From NCBI RefSeq assembly GCF_020400655.1, contig NZ_JAINRC010000013.1, positions 186,001 through 250,000 on the forward strand: a stretch of 64,000 nucleotides of DNA. Direction: 5' to 3'. The DNA comes from Streptomyces spinosus (lineage in GTDB: Bacteria > Actinomycetota > Actinomycetes > Streptomycetales > Streptomycetaceae). Below are positions 24,604 through 32,468 of this stretch, in pieces. The notes under the pieces are model-generated. The model was not told where the DNA came from. It was given only the letters and a program-made list of their open reading frames with translations, and did not search any database. A program made the translations under genes and the position numbers. Position 1 is the first letter of the stretch, and each line of letters starts with the position of its first letter.

Positions 24604-25788
24604 ATGCCCAAACTGGACGACGACCACACTGGCGCCCGAATCCGGGAACAACGGAAACTCGCCAGGCTCACACAGCGCGCGCTCGCCGATCGCATCCCCT
24701 ACTCCTACAGCCTGCTCAACCAGGTGGAGTGCGGCGCACGCCCCGCCACCGGCGACTTCGTCGCGGCCGTGGCACGCGCCCTGAACATCGACGTCACCAC
24801 TCTCACGGGACAGCCCTACGTGACCGAACTACAACGCGACCGGCTCGCCGAACTGGTACGCCCCATCCGCGAAGCCCTCGACCTCTACGACCTCGGCGCC
24901 GATCCCGCTCTGCGGCCACGGCCGGCCGCCGAGCTGGTTACGGAGGCAGACCGGCTGTGCGCAGAGGTACGGGCCACGCGACTGCGGAACGCTGCCCGTG
25001 CTCTCCCAGCGGTGATCGCTGAACTCACCCACACCGCCTGGTCTGCTCCGTCTACCGAGGTGTGGCAGGCCCTCGCCTCTACCTATCGGACAGCGCACGA
25101 CATCGCCGTCAAGCTCGGCTACTACGACCTCTCCGCTGTCGCCCTTGACCGGATGGCCTGGGCTGCTGAGCGGGCCTCTGACCCGTGTCTCGGGGCGGTC
25201 CGCCAGTACATGCGCGCCCTCGTCTACTTCCGCGAGGGGGAGTACACGATCGGGCAGCGCCTGATTGCTGCCGGGCACGGCATCGTCGGACAGGCCGACG
25301 AAACCCGCGAATCACTCGCCGTTCGCGGGCAACTCCACCTCGGAGCATCCGTCATCGCCGCCCGAGCGGCCGACACCGCGGCCGTCGACCAGCACATCAG
25401 CGAAGCGCAGACCCTGGCCAAGCAGACTCGGGACGCATCTGACGTGCATTGGCTGTCCTTCGGCCCGACGAACGTCCGGCTGCACCGCATGTCCGCCGCC
25501 GTGGAGATGGGCCAGTACGACGACGCGTTGAAGCAGGCACGGAAGATGCGGCTGCCGGCGTCGCTGGCGACGTCCCGACGGGCGCACTTCCTCGTGGACC
25601 GGGCCCGCACCGAGATGGAGACCGGGCACACTGAGGCTGCGCTGGAGCATCTGGTGGAGGCGCGCCGCGCGGCTCCGGAGCAGACCCGGTATCACCCGGG
25701 GGCCCGCGAGACGATCCGCGGTCTGGTGCACCTGGCGCGCCGGACCCCGGACACGTTGAATCACATGGCCGCCTGGGTCGGTCTGTAG
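24604..25788 (+). CDS. XRE-family regulator with TPR-like C-terminal domain
   Basis: A 394-residue regulator. An N-terminal Cro/C1-type HTH (residues ~10-65: RIREQRKLARLTQRALADRI ... YSLLNQVECGARPAT) is followed by ~320 residues of helical repeats (ASTYRTAHDIAVKLGYYDLS, REGEYTIGQRLIAAGHGIVG) typical of Streptomyces regulators that sense ligands or peptides through a TPR-like domain. The ATG at 24604 is used because it follows GGAGACC and yields a normal HTH start; the open frame upstream crosses the promoter. It is divergent from the flavoprotein, which it probably controls, and it ends at a perfect palindromic hairpin. Confidence 0.85.
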   Translation: MPKLDDDHTGARIREQRKLARLTQRALADRIPYSYSLLNQVECGARPATGDFVAAVARALNIDVTTLTGQPYVTELQRDRLAELVRPIREALDLYDLGADPALRPRPAAELVTEADRLCAEVRATRLRNAARALPAVIAELTHTAWSAPSTEVWQALASTYRTAHDIAVKLGYYDLSAVALDRMAWAAERASDPCLGAVRQYMRALVYFREGEYTIGQRLIAAGHGIVGQADETRESLAVRGQLHLGASVIAARAADTAAVDQHISEAQTLAKQTRDASDVHWLSFGPTNVRLHRMSAAVEMGQYDDALKQARKMRLPASLATSRRAHFLVDRARTEMETGHTEAALEHLVEARRAAPEQTRYHPGARETIRGLVHLARRTPDTLNHMAAWVGL

Positions 25789-25790
25789 AC

Positions 25791-25826
25791 GGTCGCAACG
25801 CTCACAGATCTGTGAGCGTTGCGACC
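25791..25826. terminator. Perfect 36-bp palindrome behind the XRE gene
   Basis: An uninterrupted palindrome with 18-bp arms (left arm begins GGTCGCAACGCTCACAGA) starting two bases after the regulator stop, then TTGT. In RNA it forms a very stable hairpin and probably terminates transcription. The spacer-free symmetry would also suit a protein-binding site. Confidence 0.65.
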
Positions 25827-25887
25827 TTGTACTGCCTCTACGGTCAGTTGCGTGAACAGAAACGTGCTGATCGTGGAGGCGTGACGT

Positions 25888-26220
25888 ATGCCCAGCGACA
25901 CCGCGAACGCAGCCGCGCTCGCAGCCCTTCCGCTCCCCGAGTTCAACAGCCTCTCGCAGGGGCAGGTACGCGGCATCGCCTGCATCTGGGACGGGGCACC
26001 GTTGAGCACGGCCACCGCGGTCGACTTGGGCGAGCGGAAGGTGCGTCTCGTCGGCACTCGGATCAGTTGGTTCCCGCGCGCCTGCCGCCCCTGCGCACTC
26101 AAGCAGGCGATGGACGCCCTGCTGGAGCACGGCCAGTCCTGCGAGCAGTGCACCGACGACAGCAGCCTCTGCCCCGTCGGAACCGGCCTGCTCCGCGCGA
26201 TCCACGAAGCACGACGCTGA
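25888..26220 (+). CDS. Cysteine-rich accessory protein
   Basis: A 110-residue protein with SD GGAGG. The N-terminal half is beta-rich (GIACIWDGAPLSTATAVDLG). The C-terminal half has CRPC, then CEQCTDDSSLC, giving six cysteines in pairs that could bind one zinc. I recall similar proteins near regulator/flavoprotein modules in Streptomyces mobile regions but know no function. GC-rich hairpins between 26227 and 26307 separate it from the next gene. Confidence 0.6.
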   Translation: MPSDTANAAALAALPLPEFNSLSQGQVRGIACIWDGAPLSTATAVDLGERKVRLVGTRISWFPRACRPCALKQAMDALLEHGQSCEQCTDDSSLCPVGTGLLRAIHEARR

Positions 26221-26338
26221 GACTCAGCCGCCGGACCGCCCCTGGACCGGCGGCGGACCACAACCGGCGCCCGGGCCGGCATCCCGCGAAGAACGCGGCC
26301 CGGGCCGTTCCCATCCGCTACCAGCGAAGGAGAACACC

Positions 26339-26857
26339 GTGACCATACCTCCCGGACCCACCCCGGACGGCGGCCCCGCCGACCCCAAGCCGCCGTCGGT
26401 CTTCGCCCGGATGCTCATCACCGACGAGCAGTTCACCAGCTGCCGCCGCACGGTGATGGACGCCAACCCGGACATGGGCGAGGAGCTGGCCGGCCGGATC
26501 GTGGAGGAGGCCATCAAGTTCGTGGCCGCCTGCTCGGCGAATCCGGGCGGCGGGCTGGTCCCGTCGCGGATCGTGGACGAGGGCTGGCACGCCCTCATCG
26601 TGCACACCTGGATGTACGCCGACCTGTGTGAGCGGCTCGGCGGCCAGTTCATCCACCATGCCCCGGGCTACGGCCCGGAGAACTACGCCCCCGAGATCCT
26701 GGACCGGACCCGCGAGGCCATCGCGGCGCTCGGTTGGGAGGTGGACACGGACCTGTGGGTGGCGCCGGGCGACGAGTCGCTCGTGTCGGTCGCGGCGAAG
26801 TGCCAGCACAGCGACGACTCGGGGCCGATCGTCATCATCCCGAAGCCGAAGGGCTGA
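26339..26857 (+). CDS. GRDP-like (glycine-rich domain protein-like) protein
   Basis: A 172-residue protein from GTG behind AAGGAGAAC. The segment VDEGWHALIVHTWMYADLCE followed by RLGGQFIHHAP fits the GRDP pattern (D-x-x-WHxHI, Tyr, Cys, then Gly-x-F-x-x-H), named after plant glycine-rich domain proteins and present in actinobacteria. Upstream is a helical part (EELAGRIVEEAIKFVAACSA). The conserved His/Cys set suggests a metal or redox site, but the biochemical role of the family is not established to my knowledge. As a probable prophage cargo gene it is unusual. Confidence 0.6.
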   Translation: MTIPPGPTPDGGPADPKPPSVFARMLITDEQFTSCRRTVMDANPDMGEELAGRIVEEAIKFVAACSANPGGGLVPSRIVDEGWHALIVHTWMYADLCERLGGQFIHHAPGYGPENYAPEILDRTREAIAALGWEVDTDLWVAPGDESLVSVAAKCQHSDDSGPIVIIPKPKG

Positions 26858-26892
26858 CGCGTGGCCTACTCTCCCCGGTGAAAGGAGGCCGC

Positions 26893-27018
26893 ATGTCCGA
26901 GTGGATCGACCCGCGGTACGCGGACCTGGTGGCGGCGTGGCGACGCGCGCAGCAGCCCGGTTCGCGTGACCCGGAGCCGCAGCCGCGGCGGGCGTTCATC
27001 GTCTCGCCGAAGGGCTGA
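26893..27018 (+). CDS. 41-residue hypothetical protein
   Basis: A short frame MSEWIDPRYADLVAAWRRAQ ending in FIVSPKG, with an ideal SD (GAAAGGAGG) eight bases upstream. The strong SD and placement 35 bp after the previous gene argue for a real translated peptide. Its C-terminal PKG echoes the upstream protein's PKPKG. Function unknown. Confidence 0.5.
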   Translation: MSEWIDPRYADLVAAWRRAQQPGSRDPEPQPRRAFIVSPKG

Positions 27019-27058
27019 TGGCGGGGTCCGGCCGACAGAGTTGGGCGGCCGGGCCCCT

Positions 27059-27286
27059 CTACCGGACGAGGTTGGCGAGGGGTACTCCGAGGGCGTCTGC
27101 GACGAGTAGCAGGTCCGTGAGGTCGGGCGCGGTGACGGCGTTCTCCCATCGGGAGATCGTCTTGTGGTCGCGGCCGATGCGTTCCCCGAGGGTCATCTGT
27201 GAGAGGCCGGCTGCGCGGCGGGCTTCGCGGATCTGTAACCCGATCTCGATGCGCCGTCGGGGTACCCAGTCGGGGAGGTCGTGCAC
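27059..27286 (-). CDS. Cro/C1-type repressor (small XRE protein)
   Basis: A 75-residue protein that is almost entirely one HTH domain: IREARRAAGLSQMTLGERIG, RDHKTISRWENAVTAPDLTD, LLLVADALGVPLANLV. Recognition helix residues (HKTISRWEN) are those of lambda-repressor-like proteins. It reads leftwards, opposite to its neighbours, and faces the gene-free region with an ACCA-GCTG-TGGT element at 27323-27334 about 37 bp before its start. A role in prophage maintenance or in controlling the accessory cluster is plausible. Confidence 0.75.
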   Translation of the reverse strand: MHDLPDWVPRRRIEIGLQIREARRAAGLSQMTLGERIGRDHKTISRWENAVTAPDLTDLLLVADALGVPLANLVR

Positions 27287-27656
27287 CCGCGCAGGATCGA
27301 ATGATCTTGCCGGGAAGTCTTCACCAGCTGTGGTAAATCGTAGATCGTGGGGAACCCGCTAGATAAATGCAGACGGTGTGTAGCGGGAACTTGGCCCTGT
27401 GTGCTGGGATAGGCATATGCCAGTTCGCACAGGCGTTCGGGTCTCACGCGATCCTTGACGCATCAATCATGCCACCCCCCAGGCAGACCCGGCACGGCAG
27501 CGTCCGTCGCCGGACGGGCCGCCCGCCCGACCGAGAGCACCCCCTCGCCGGGCGGGCGCAACCCGACCTAGCAAGTTGAACGAAAGTCAAACTCGCTCGA
27601 ACGAGTGACGACCATGCTCGTGACACGTGCCCCATGCACGCGTTACACAGAGTGGG

Positions 27657-27749
27657 CCAGGATGGGGGCTCCGTCCCCTCCCCGGGTGGCAAGGTCCCCA
27701 TCCTGGTTCCATCAGGATGGCCCTCGGCGCAGCAGACGCCGAGGGCCAT
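27657..27749. repeat. Nested, mutually exclusive inverted repeats ending in a terminator-like hairpin
   Basis: CCAGGATGGGG at 27657-27667 pairs with 27696-27706. Part of that second arm (CCATCCTG, 27698-27705) can instead pair with CAGGATGG at 27713-27720. The latter overlaps the 13-bp stem 27717-27729 / 27737-27749, which has a 7-nt loop. The alternatives exclude each other, as in attenuators, but no gene follows closely. Confidence 0.6.
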
Positions 27750-27807
27750 TCGGCTCTCTACCCGCTCTCCCATGGGAGACGGATGGGGGAAAGATCTTGA
27801 GAGCTAG

Positions 27808-27844
27808 GGTCAACTCCGGTCAACTCTGGTCAACGCAGGTCAAC
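27808..27844 (+). repeat. Four phased GGTCAAC direct repeats
   Basis: GGTCAAC occurs at 27808, 27818, 27828 and 27838, exactly 10 bp apart, thus on the same face of the helix. This is the arrangement of arm-type integrase sites, iterons or cooperative operator arrays. No other copies were noticed nearby. Confidence 0.75.
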
Positions 27845-28062
27845 CACTCCCGGGAGTTCCCGCAGGACACGCCCCTGACCAGGACGGACGACAAGAACAG
27901 GGATGATGCCCGAGATCTCCATGGCCGACCCTCCCTGACGGTCTTGTTGATGATCCCCGCTGATGTGGTATGTGCCCGCTGTAAGCGGAGCCACTCCGCC
28001 CCGGTCGCCCCGGAAGCCTCTGTTCACGGGTCCGTCATGCCATGTACCTTTCGATCGCTCGA

Positions 28063-28096
28063 CGCGTGTAGAACCCTCAAGCGGGTTCTACGCGCG
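28063..28096. repeat. Long inverted repeat upstream of the secreted protein gene
   Basis: GTAGAACCC (28068-28076) and GGGTTCTAC (28083-28091) are perfect arms with a 6-nt loop, extended by a T-G pair and a further four G-C pairs. It ends 54 bp before the start codon at 28150 and could be an operator or a leader hairpin. Confidence 0.55.
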
Positions 28097-28149
28097 CAGA
28101 CTTGGCGCCCCCACCGCCCTCTCCCCACCCCTTCACGGAGGTTCGACGG

Positions 28150-29601
28150 ATGCCCCGATCCGGGAGATCCCGCCGCAGGTTCACCACCGCCCTGACCGGC
28201 CTCGGCCTGCTGGTCACCGCAGCCGCCCTCCAGGCCGGCACCGGCACCCCCGCCCACGCGGCGACCACGCACCGCGTCCTGTTCGACAACGCCCATGCGG
28301 AGACGGCCGGCAACGCCGACTGGATCATCTCCACCAGCCAGCCCGACCCGCTCGGCCAGGACTCCACCCCCTCCGCCGAGACGGACTGGACCGGCGCCCT
28401 GTCGTCCTGGGGCGTGGCGCTGCAGAAAACCGGCGGCTACAGCCTGAAGACGCTGCCGTCGGGCTCCAGCCTCGCCTACGGCGGCACGTCAGCGACCGAC
28501 CTGTCGAAGTTCGACACGCTGGTCCTGCCGGAACCCAACACGCCGTTCACGAGCGCCGAGAAGACGGCGATCATGAACTTCGTGAAGAACGGCGGCGGTC
28601 TGTTCATGATCTCCGACCACACGGGCGCCGACCGCAACAACGACGGCTACGACGCGGTCGAGATCCTCAACGACCTGATGACGAACAACAGCGTCGACTC
28701 CACCGACCCGTTCGGTTTCTCCGTCGACTCGCTGAGCATCGGCTCCGACCACCCGGCCGCGATCAGCGACAGCAACGACCCGGTGCTGCACGGCTCCTTC
28801 GGCACCGTGACCAAGAGCCTGATCGCCAGCGGTACGACCGCCACCCTCAAGCCCGCCGACAACCCGGCCGTCAAGGGCCTGCTGTACCGCACCGGTTACT
28901 CCGGCAACACCGGTGTCTTCTTCGCCACCAGCACCTTCGGCAGCGGCCGGGTGGCGTTCTGGGGCGACAGTTCCCCGATCGACGACGGCACCGGCCAGTC
29001 CGGGAACACCCTCTACGACGGCTGGAACGACTCCACCGCCACCGACGCGGCCCTGGCCCTCAACGCCACCGAGTGGCTGTCCGGCGCGAGCGGCACCGGC
29101 AGCGGAGGCGGAGGCGGAGGCGGCACCTGCACGTCCGCCCAGCTCCTGGCCAACCCCGGCTTCGAGTCCGGCGCCACCTCCTGGACCGCCTCCAGCGGAG
29201 TGATCACCAACGACACCGGCGAGGCCGCGCGCACCGGCTCCTACAAGGCCTGGCTGGACGGTTACGGCTCGGCCCGCACCGACACCCTCGCGCAGTCGGT
29301 GACCATCCCCGCCGGCTGCACGAGCGCCACCCTGAGCTTCTACCTCCACGTCGACACCGCCGAGACGACCACCTCGACGGCCTACGACACCCTCAAGGCG
29401 CAGGTCCTGGGCAGCGGCGGAACGGTGCTGTCCACCCTCGCGACCTACTCGAACCTCAACGCGGGGAGCGGCTACACCCAGCGCAGCTTCAACCTCGCGA
29501 GCTACGCCGGCCAGACCGTGACGGTCAAGTTCACCGGCACCGAGGGCTCCACCCTCCAGACGTCGTTCGTCCTCGACGACACCGCGCTCACCGTCGGCTG
29601 A
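28150..29601 (+). CDS. Secreted two-domain protein, amidotransferase-like fold plus CBM-like domain
   Basis: A 483-residue exported protein. The start at 28150 puts a Tat-type signal first (SRRRFTTAL at residues 7-15, hydrophobic core, AHA cleavage near 37). Residues ~40-310 have segments such as FDTLVLPEPNTPFTSAEKTA and NGGGLFMISDHTGADRNNDG, resembling the ThuA/DUF4350 class-I amidotransferase-like fold without a clear catalytic Cys. A polyglycine linker near 315-325 leads to a beta-sandwich (NPGFESGATSWTASSG ... SYAGQTVTVKFTG) like those appended to Streptomyces proteases and glycosidases. Substrate unknown. It converges on the glucosaminidase gene with a terminator in between. Confidence 0.75.
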   Translation: MPRSGRSRRRFTTALTGLGLLVTAAALQAGTGTPAHAATTHRVLFDNAHAETAGNADWIISTSQPDPLGQDSTPSAETDWTGALSSWGVALQKTGGYSLKTLPSGSSLAYGGTSATDLSKFDTLVLPEPNTPFTSAEKTAIMNFVKNGGGLFMISDHTGADRNNDGYDAVEILNDLMTNNSVDSTDPFGFSVDSLSIGSDHPAAISDSNDPVLHGSFGTVTKSLIASGTTATLKPADNPAVKGLLYRTGYSGNTGVFFATSTFGSGRVAFWGDSSPIDDGTGQSGNTLYDGWNDSTATDAALALNATEWLSGASGTGSGGGGGGGTCTSAQLLANPGFESGATSWTASSGVITNDTGEAARTGSYKAWLDGYGSARTDTLAQSVTIPAGCTSATLSFYLHVDTAETTTSTAYDTLKAQVLGSGGTVLSTLATYSNLNAGSGYTQRSFNLASYAGQTVTVKFTGTEGSTLQTSFVLDDTALTVG

Positions 29602-29607
29602 ACCGGA

Positions 29608-29643
29608 ACAGGGGGGTGGGCCGCGAAGGTCCACCCCCCCTGT
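29608..29643. terminator. Convergent hairpin terminator
   Basis: An ACAGGGGGGTGG arm (29608-29619) pairs with CCACCCCCCCTGT (29631-29643), a ~12-bp stem with one bulged C and an 11-nt loop. It lies between the stops of two converging genes and can act on both. Confidence 0.75.
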
Positions 29644-29647
29644 GGCG

Positions 29648-32362
29648 TCAGGCCGCGGGCACCGTCCGCTCCGGCGTGTTCCACCCGGAGATCCGCACGG
29701 CCGGTGCCGAGCCGCGCAGGCCGGCCGTCCGGTAGGTGGCGGTCAGCGTCACCGATTCACCCGGCCACAGGCTCACCTCGTTGTCCGACCAGCGCACCGG
29801 CAGCACCGGCTTGCCGTGCTCGTCCACGAGGTGCACGTCCGTCAGCAGCGCCGGGGTCCTCCCGCCTCCGCCGTGGCGCAGGGTCACCGTCGTGGTCGCC
29901 GTGCCGTCCGAGGCCCGTGTGGTCGCCGTCGCCGTCACCGGGACCCGTGTCATCGAGGCGAGCCCCTTCATGTCGGCGTAGCTCGTCGTCGGCGTGTGGT
30001 ACCAGGTGGTGCCGTTCCAGTCGAGGGTGTCGGGCCGGGTGGAGAGCCAGTACACGTTCCGGCTCACCTCCCTGCCGTCCGCGTCCGTCAGCACCAGCCG
30101 CAGCAGGTACGTCCGCGCCAGCCCGCTCACCGAGGACGGCAGGGTCAGCGGTGTGCGGTGCGCCCCGCCGCCGTCCACCGCGACACCGGTGACGGTCCTG
30201 TCGTACCTCTGCGTGCCGTCGGGATCGAACAGCGTGGCCCGCGCGGTGAGGCCCTCGGCGCCGGCGGGCCGGTTGTTCACCACCACGACCGAGCGGTCGT
30301 CGTAGGAGTACTGGATGTGCAGCGGCTCGTTCGCCTTCTTCGCGCCGTAGTAGGAGCCGTTCTGGTCCAGGTAGCGGTCGGTCAGCTGCCAGTGCAGGGA
30401 CGTCCAGCCGCTGTTGAACATCCAGTGGATCACGCCGGTGGCGGGCCTGTCCTGGTCGGTCGCGTTGCGCCCGTACGCCTCGAACTGGGCGCGGACGTTC
30501 TCGTACTGGGCCAGCTGGGCCTTGCGGACGTAGTCGGTCAGACCGGTCGGGGCGCCGTAGCGGCCGGCGAGGGCGTCGTCGTAGATCTTCAGCGTGCCGA
30601 AGACGGGGGACGGCGAGCGGTGGTACTGCCTGGCGTCCGGGTCCTTCCACAGGGTGTCGAGTTCGGCGGGCGTCATCATCCGGCGCAGGGTGTCGAGGGT
30701 GGGGATGCTGGGGCCCGCGCTGGTCTCGGAGTTGAACCCGGTGGCCCCGCCCTCCCGCTTGGCGTACCAGTAGCCGGGCGGCACCCAGTCGTAGGGGCCG
30801 GTCATCTTCATGCCCGAGCTGCCGAGCCGGGGGGAGGACCGGTCGGAGGCGGAGGAGACGACGGGGGTGGACCAGTCGGCGGACTCCAGGGCGTCCAGGT
30901 AGGTCTTCTCGATCCTCGCGTCGGGGGCGAAGTCGCTGCCGATCAGGAAGGAGATGACGCTCGGGTGGTCACGCAGCCGCGCGGCCTCGGCGGCCATGGA
31001 CGCCCGGGCGACGGGGTAGTCGGCCTCGGTCCACCGGTTGCCCTTCTCGCCGCCGTTGACCTGGCCCTCCCATTTGTCGCAGCACTCCCAGCCCGGCAGG
31101 GTGAGCAGGCCGTAGCGGTCGGCCAGGCCGAAGAACTCGTCCGGTTCCAGGTGGCCTTCCAGACGCAGGGTGTTCAGGCCCAGGTCCCGGGCGTACTTCA
31201 GGCGGTCCTCGACATAGGCGGGGTCCCAGCGCAGGAACTCGTCCGGGGACCAGCCGCCGCCCTTGATCAGCAGCCTGCGGCCGTTGATCCGGTACTGCCG
31301 GGCGCCGTGGGAGTCCAGCGGTGCCTGCACGTCCCGGATGCCGAAGGTCTCGTGCGCGCTGTCCGACGTGGTGCCGGCCACGGTGGCGGTGAGGTCGAGG
31401 TCGTACAGCGGCTGCCCGCCCATGCCGGCCGGCCACCACACCTTCGGGTCGGTCAGGTGCAGGCCGGGGGTGCCGGCGGGGGAGAAGGTGACGGTCCTCG
31501 TCTCGTGCGCGGCGAGCGACACCGTCGTGCGGAACGCGGTCCCGGCGACGCTGCCGCCGACCTCCGCCGTGACCGGCGCGTCCGTGTCGTTGCGGGCCCG
31601 CGCCTTGACGGTCAGGTCGGCCGTGTCGAGCTTCGGCACGGCCAGCTTGGTGACCACGTGCGCGTCGCGCAGGGCGACGGGGCCGCCCCTGCGGACCAGG
31701 ACGTCCCGGACGATGCCCATGTTCTGGTCGGGCGGCGGCTGGATCCAGTCGATCCAGCCCATGGTCAGGTCCTTGAGCGGGTCGTTGGGCCGGATGCGGA
31801 AGGCGACCGTGTTGGTGCCGGACCTGACCAGCGGGGTGATGTCGAGCTCGTGGTGGGTGTAGGCGCCGGTCACCTCGGCGGCCTTCGCCACCTGCCGGCC
31901 GTTGACGTAGACGTCCGCCGCCGAGACGACCCCGCTGAAGTCGAGGGAGGTGCGCTGCCGGGTGTCCCGGACGGTGAAGTCGGCGCGGTACCACCAGGGC
32001 ACCTCGAAGTCGGCCCGGGGGATCTTCTGCTGGTCGGTGGAGTGGAACGGGTCGGCGTAGACGCCGTTCGCCAGCAGGGCCGCCAGTACCGTGGAGCGCG
32101 GGCCCGCCGGATACCAGTCCCGCGCCGGGTACCCGGGGGAGGACACGTCCGCCGCCGAGTCGCCCACCTTGGCCGTGGACTGGACGGCGTAACCGGTCAG
32201 CGGGGTGCTGGTGCCGGCGGCGGAGGGCACGTGGGTGATCCGGGCGGGCCGGTGGGGCTCCGCCGTGTCCCGGGGGCCGGCCCAGGCGCCGGTGGTCAGG
32301 GAGCCGACCAGGGCGATGAGCGCGGCGGTCATGGGGAGCCGGCGGGCGGGGCGAGGGAACAC
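29648..32362 (-). CDS. Secreted exo-beta-D-glucosaminidase (GH2, CsxA-like)
   Basis: A 904-residue glycoside hydrolase family 2 enzyme expected to remove GlcN from the non-reducing end of chitosan oligomers. The GTG start has SD GGAGA and yields an export signal (PMTAALIALVGSLTTGAWAG). The sugar-binding/beta-sandwich N-terminal domains, TIM barrel and C-terminal Ig-like domains of CsxA are recognisable. IGSDFAPD near residue 477 and GFNSETSAG near 545 correspond in position and context to the Asp proton donor and Glu nucleophile described for CsxA (D469, E541 from memory). Asp rather than the GH2 Asn-Glu at the acid site is the mark of this subgroup. It lies downstream of a ROK repressor and has an operator 17 bp before the start. 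Confidence 0.88.
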   Translation of the reverse strand: MFPRPARRLPMTAALIALVGSLTTGAWAGPRDTAEPHRPARITHVPSAAGTSTPLTGYAVQSTAKVGDSAADVSSPGYPARDWYPAGPRSTVLAALLANGVYADPFHSTDQQKIPRADFEVPWWYRADFTVRDTRQRTSLDFSGVVSAADVYVNGRQVAKAAEVTGAYTHHELDITPLVRSGTNTVAFRIRPNDPLKDLTMGWIDWIQPPPDQNMGIVRDVLVRRGGPVALRDAHVVTKLAVPKLDTADLTVKARARNDTDAPVTAEVGGSVAGTAFRTTVSLAAHETRTVTFSPAGTPGLHLTDPKVWWPAGMGGQPLYDLDLTATVAGTTSDSAHETFGIRDVQAPLDSHGARQYRINGRRLLIKGGGWSPDEFLRWDPAYVEDRLKYARDLGLNTLRLEGHLEPDEFFGLADRYGLLTLPGWECCDKWEGQVNGGEKGNRWTEADYPVARASMAAEAARLRDHPSVISFLIGSDFAPDARIEKTYLDALESADWSTPVVSSASDRSSPRLGSSGMKMTGPYDWVPPGYWYAKREGGATGFNSETSAGPSIPTLDTLRRMMTPAELDTLWKDPDARQYHRSPSPVFGTLKIYDDALAGRYGAPTGLTDYVRKAQLAQYENVRAQFEAYGRNATDQDRPATGVIHWMFNSGWTSLHWQLTDRYLDQNGSYYGAKKANEPLHIQYSYDDRSVVVVNNRPAGAEGLTARATLFDPDGTQRYDRTVTGVAVDGGGAHRTPLTLPSSVSGLARTYLLRLVLTDADGREVSRNVYWLSTRPDTLDWNGTTWYHTPTTSYADMKGLASMTRVPVTATATTRASDGTATTTVTLRHGGGGRTPALLTDVHLVDEHGKPVLPVRWSDNEVSLWPGESVTLTATYRTAGLRGSAPAVRISGWNTPERTVPAA

Positions 32363-32378
32363 GGCGGTCTCCAGCCTC

Positions 32379-32398
32379 GTAAAGTTAGGAAACTTTAC
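32379..32398. promoter_or_regulatory. ROK-type operator before the glucosaminidase gene
   Basis: A perfect inverted repeat GTAAAGTT-AGGA-AACTTTAC. Its inner part AGGAAACTTTACT differs at one position from the 13-bp CsnR box as I remember it (AGGAAACTTTCCT on one strand). A related sequence lies before the ROK gene and permease at 33695-33715. Confidence 0.72.
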
Positions 32399-32468
32399 TA
32401 ACTCAGGCCACGCTAGGGCGCGTCACCGACCGTGTCAACGACCCCCGCCGGGGTGGCCGTTGAACGGG

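Larger units (their letters stand above)
1..27290 (+). mobile_element. Right-hand portion of a siphovirus-type prophage
   Basis: A complete morphogenesis and lysis module is visible in canonical siphovirus order: terminase, portal, protease, capsid, connectors, tail tube, tail chaperone, tape measure, tail tip, endolysin and holin-like proteins. It is followed by repressor-type and accessory genes up to the Cro-like gene ending at 27286. Ordinary Streptomyces metabolic genes start at 28150. No integrase, replication genes or left attachment site are present, so the left end lies outside the window. The right edge is inferred, not seen: no duplicated att core can be recognised without the other end. 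All head and tail genes look intact, so the element may still be functional. Confidence 0.85.
27287..28149. other. 863-bp gene-free region, probable right prophage junction
   Basis: No convincing gene is seen; open frames here lack SD sites and family features. The region is less GC-rich near 27300-27480. It holds a near-palindrome at 27591-27606 (ACTCGCTCGAACGAGT), nested inverted repeats at 27657-27749, four phased GGTCAAC repeats at 27808-27844 and a long inverted repeat at 28063-28096. It separates phage-type genes from chromosomal ones, so the attachment site is most likely here. No tRNA 3' end was recognised. Confidence 0.5.

Noticed and set aside
27367..27579. 70-codon plus-strand frame in the junction region
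   Set aside because: No SD, low-quality sequence ending in Arg/Pro-rich residues, no recognisable similarity.
27287..28149. tRNA gene or tRNA 3' end as attachment site
   Set aside because: No T-loop/CCA-like cloverleaf could be found by eye in this stretch or elsewhere in the window.
27605..28195. 196-codon frame in the junction region
   Set aside because: It crosses hairpins and the GGTCAAC repeats, lacks an SD and overlaps the signal peptide region of the next gene out of frame.
29642..32401. Very long open frame (919 codons) on the plus strand
   Set aside because: It is antisense to the glucosaminidase gene, Arg/Gly/Val-rich low-complexity protein with no SD or family motifs; a GC-skew shadow.
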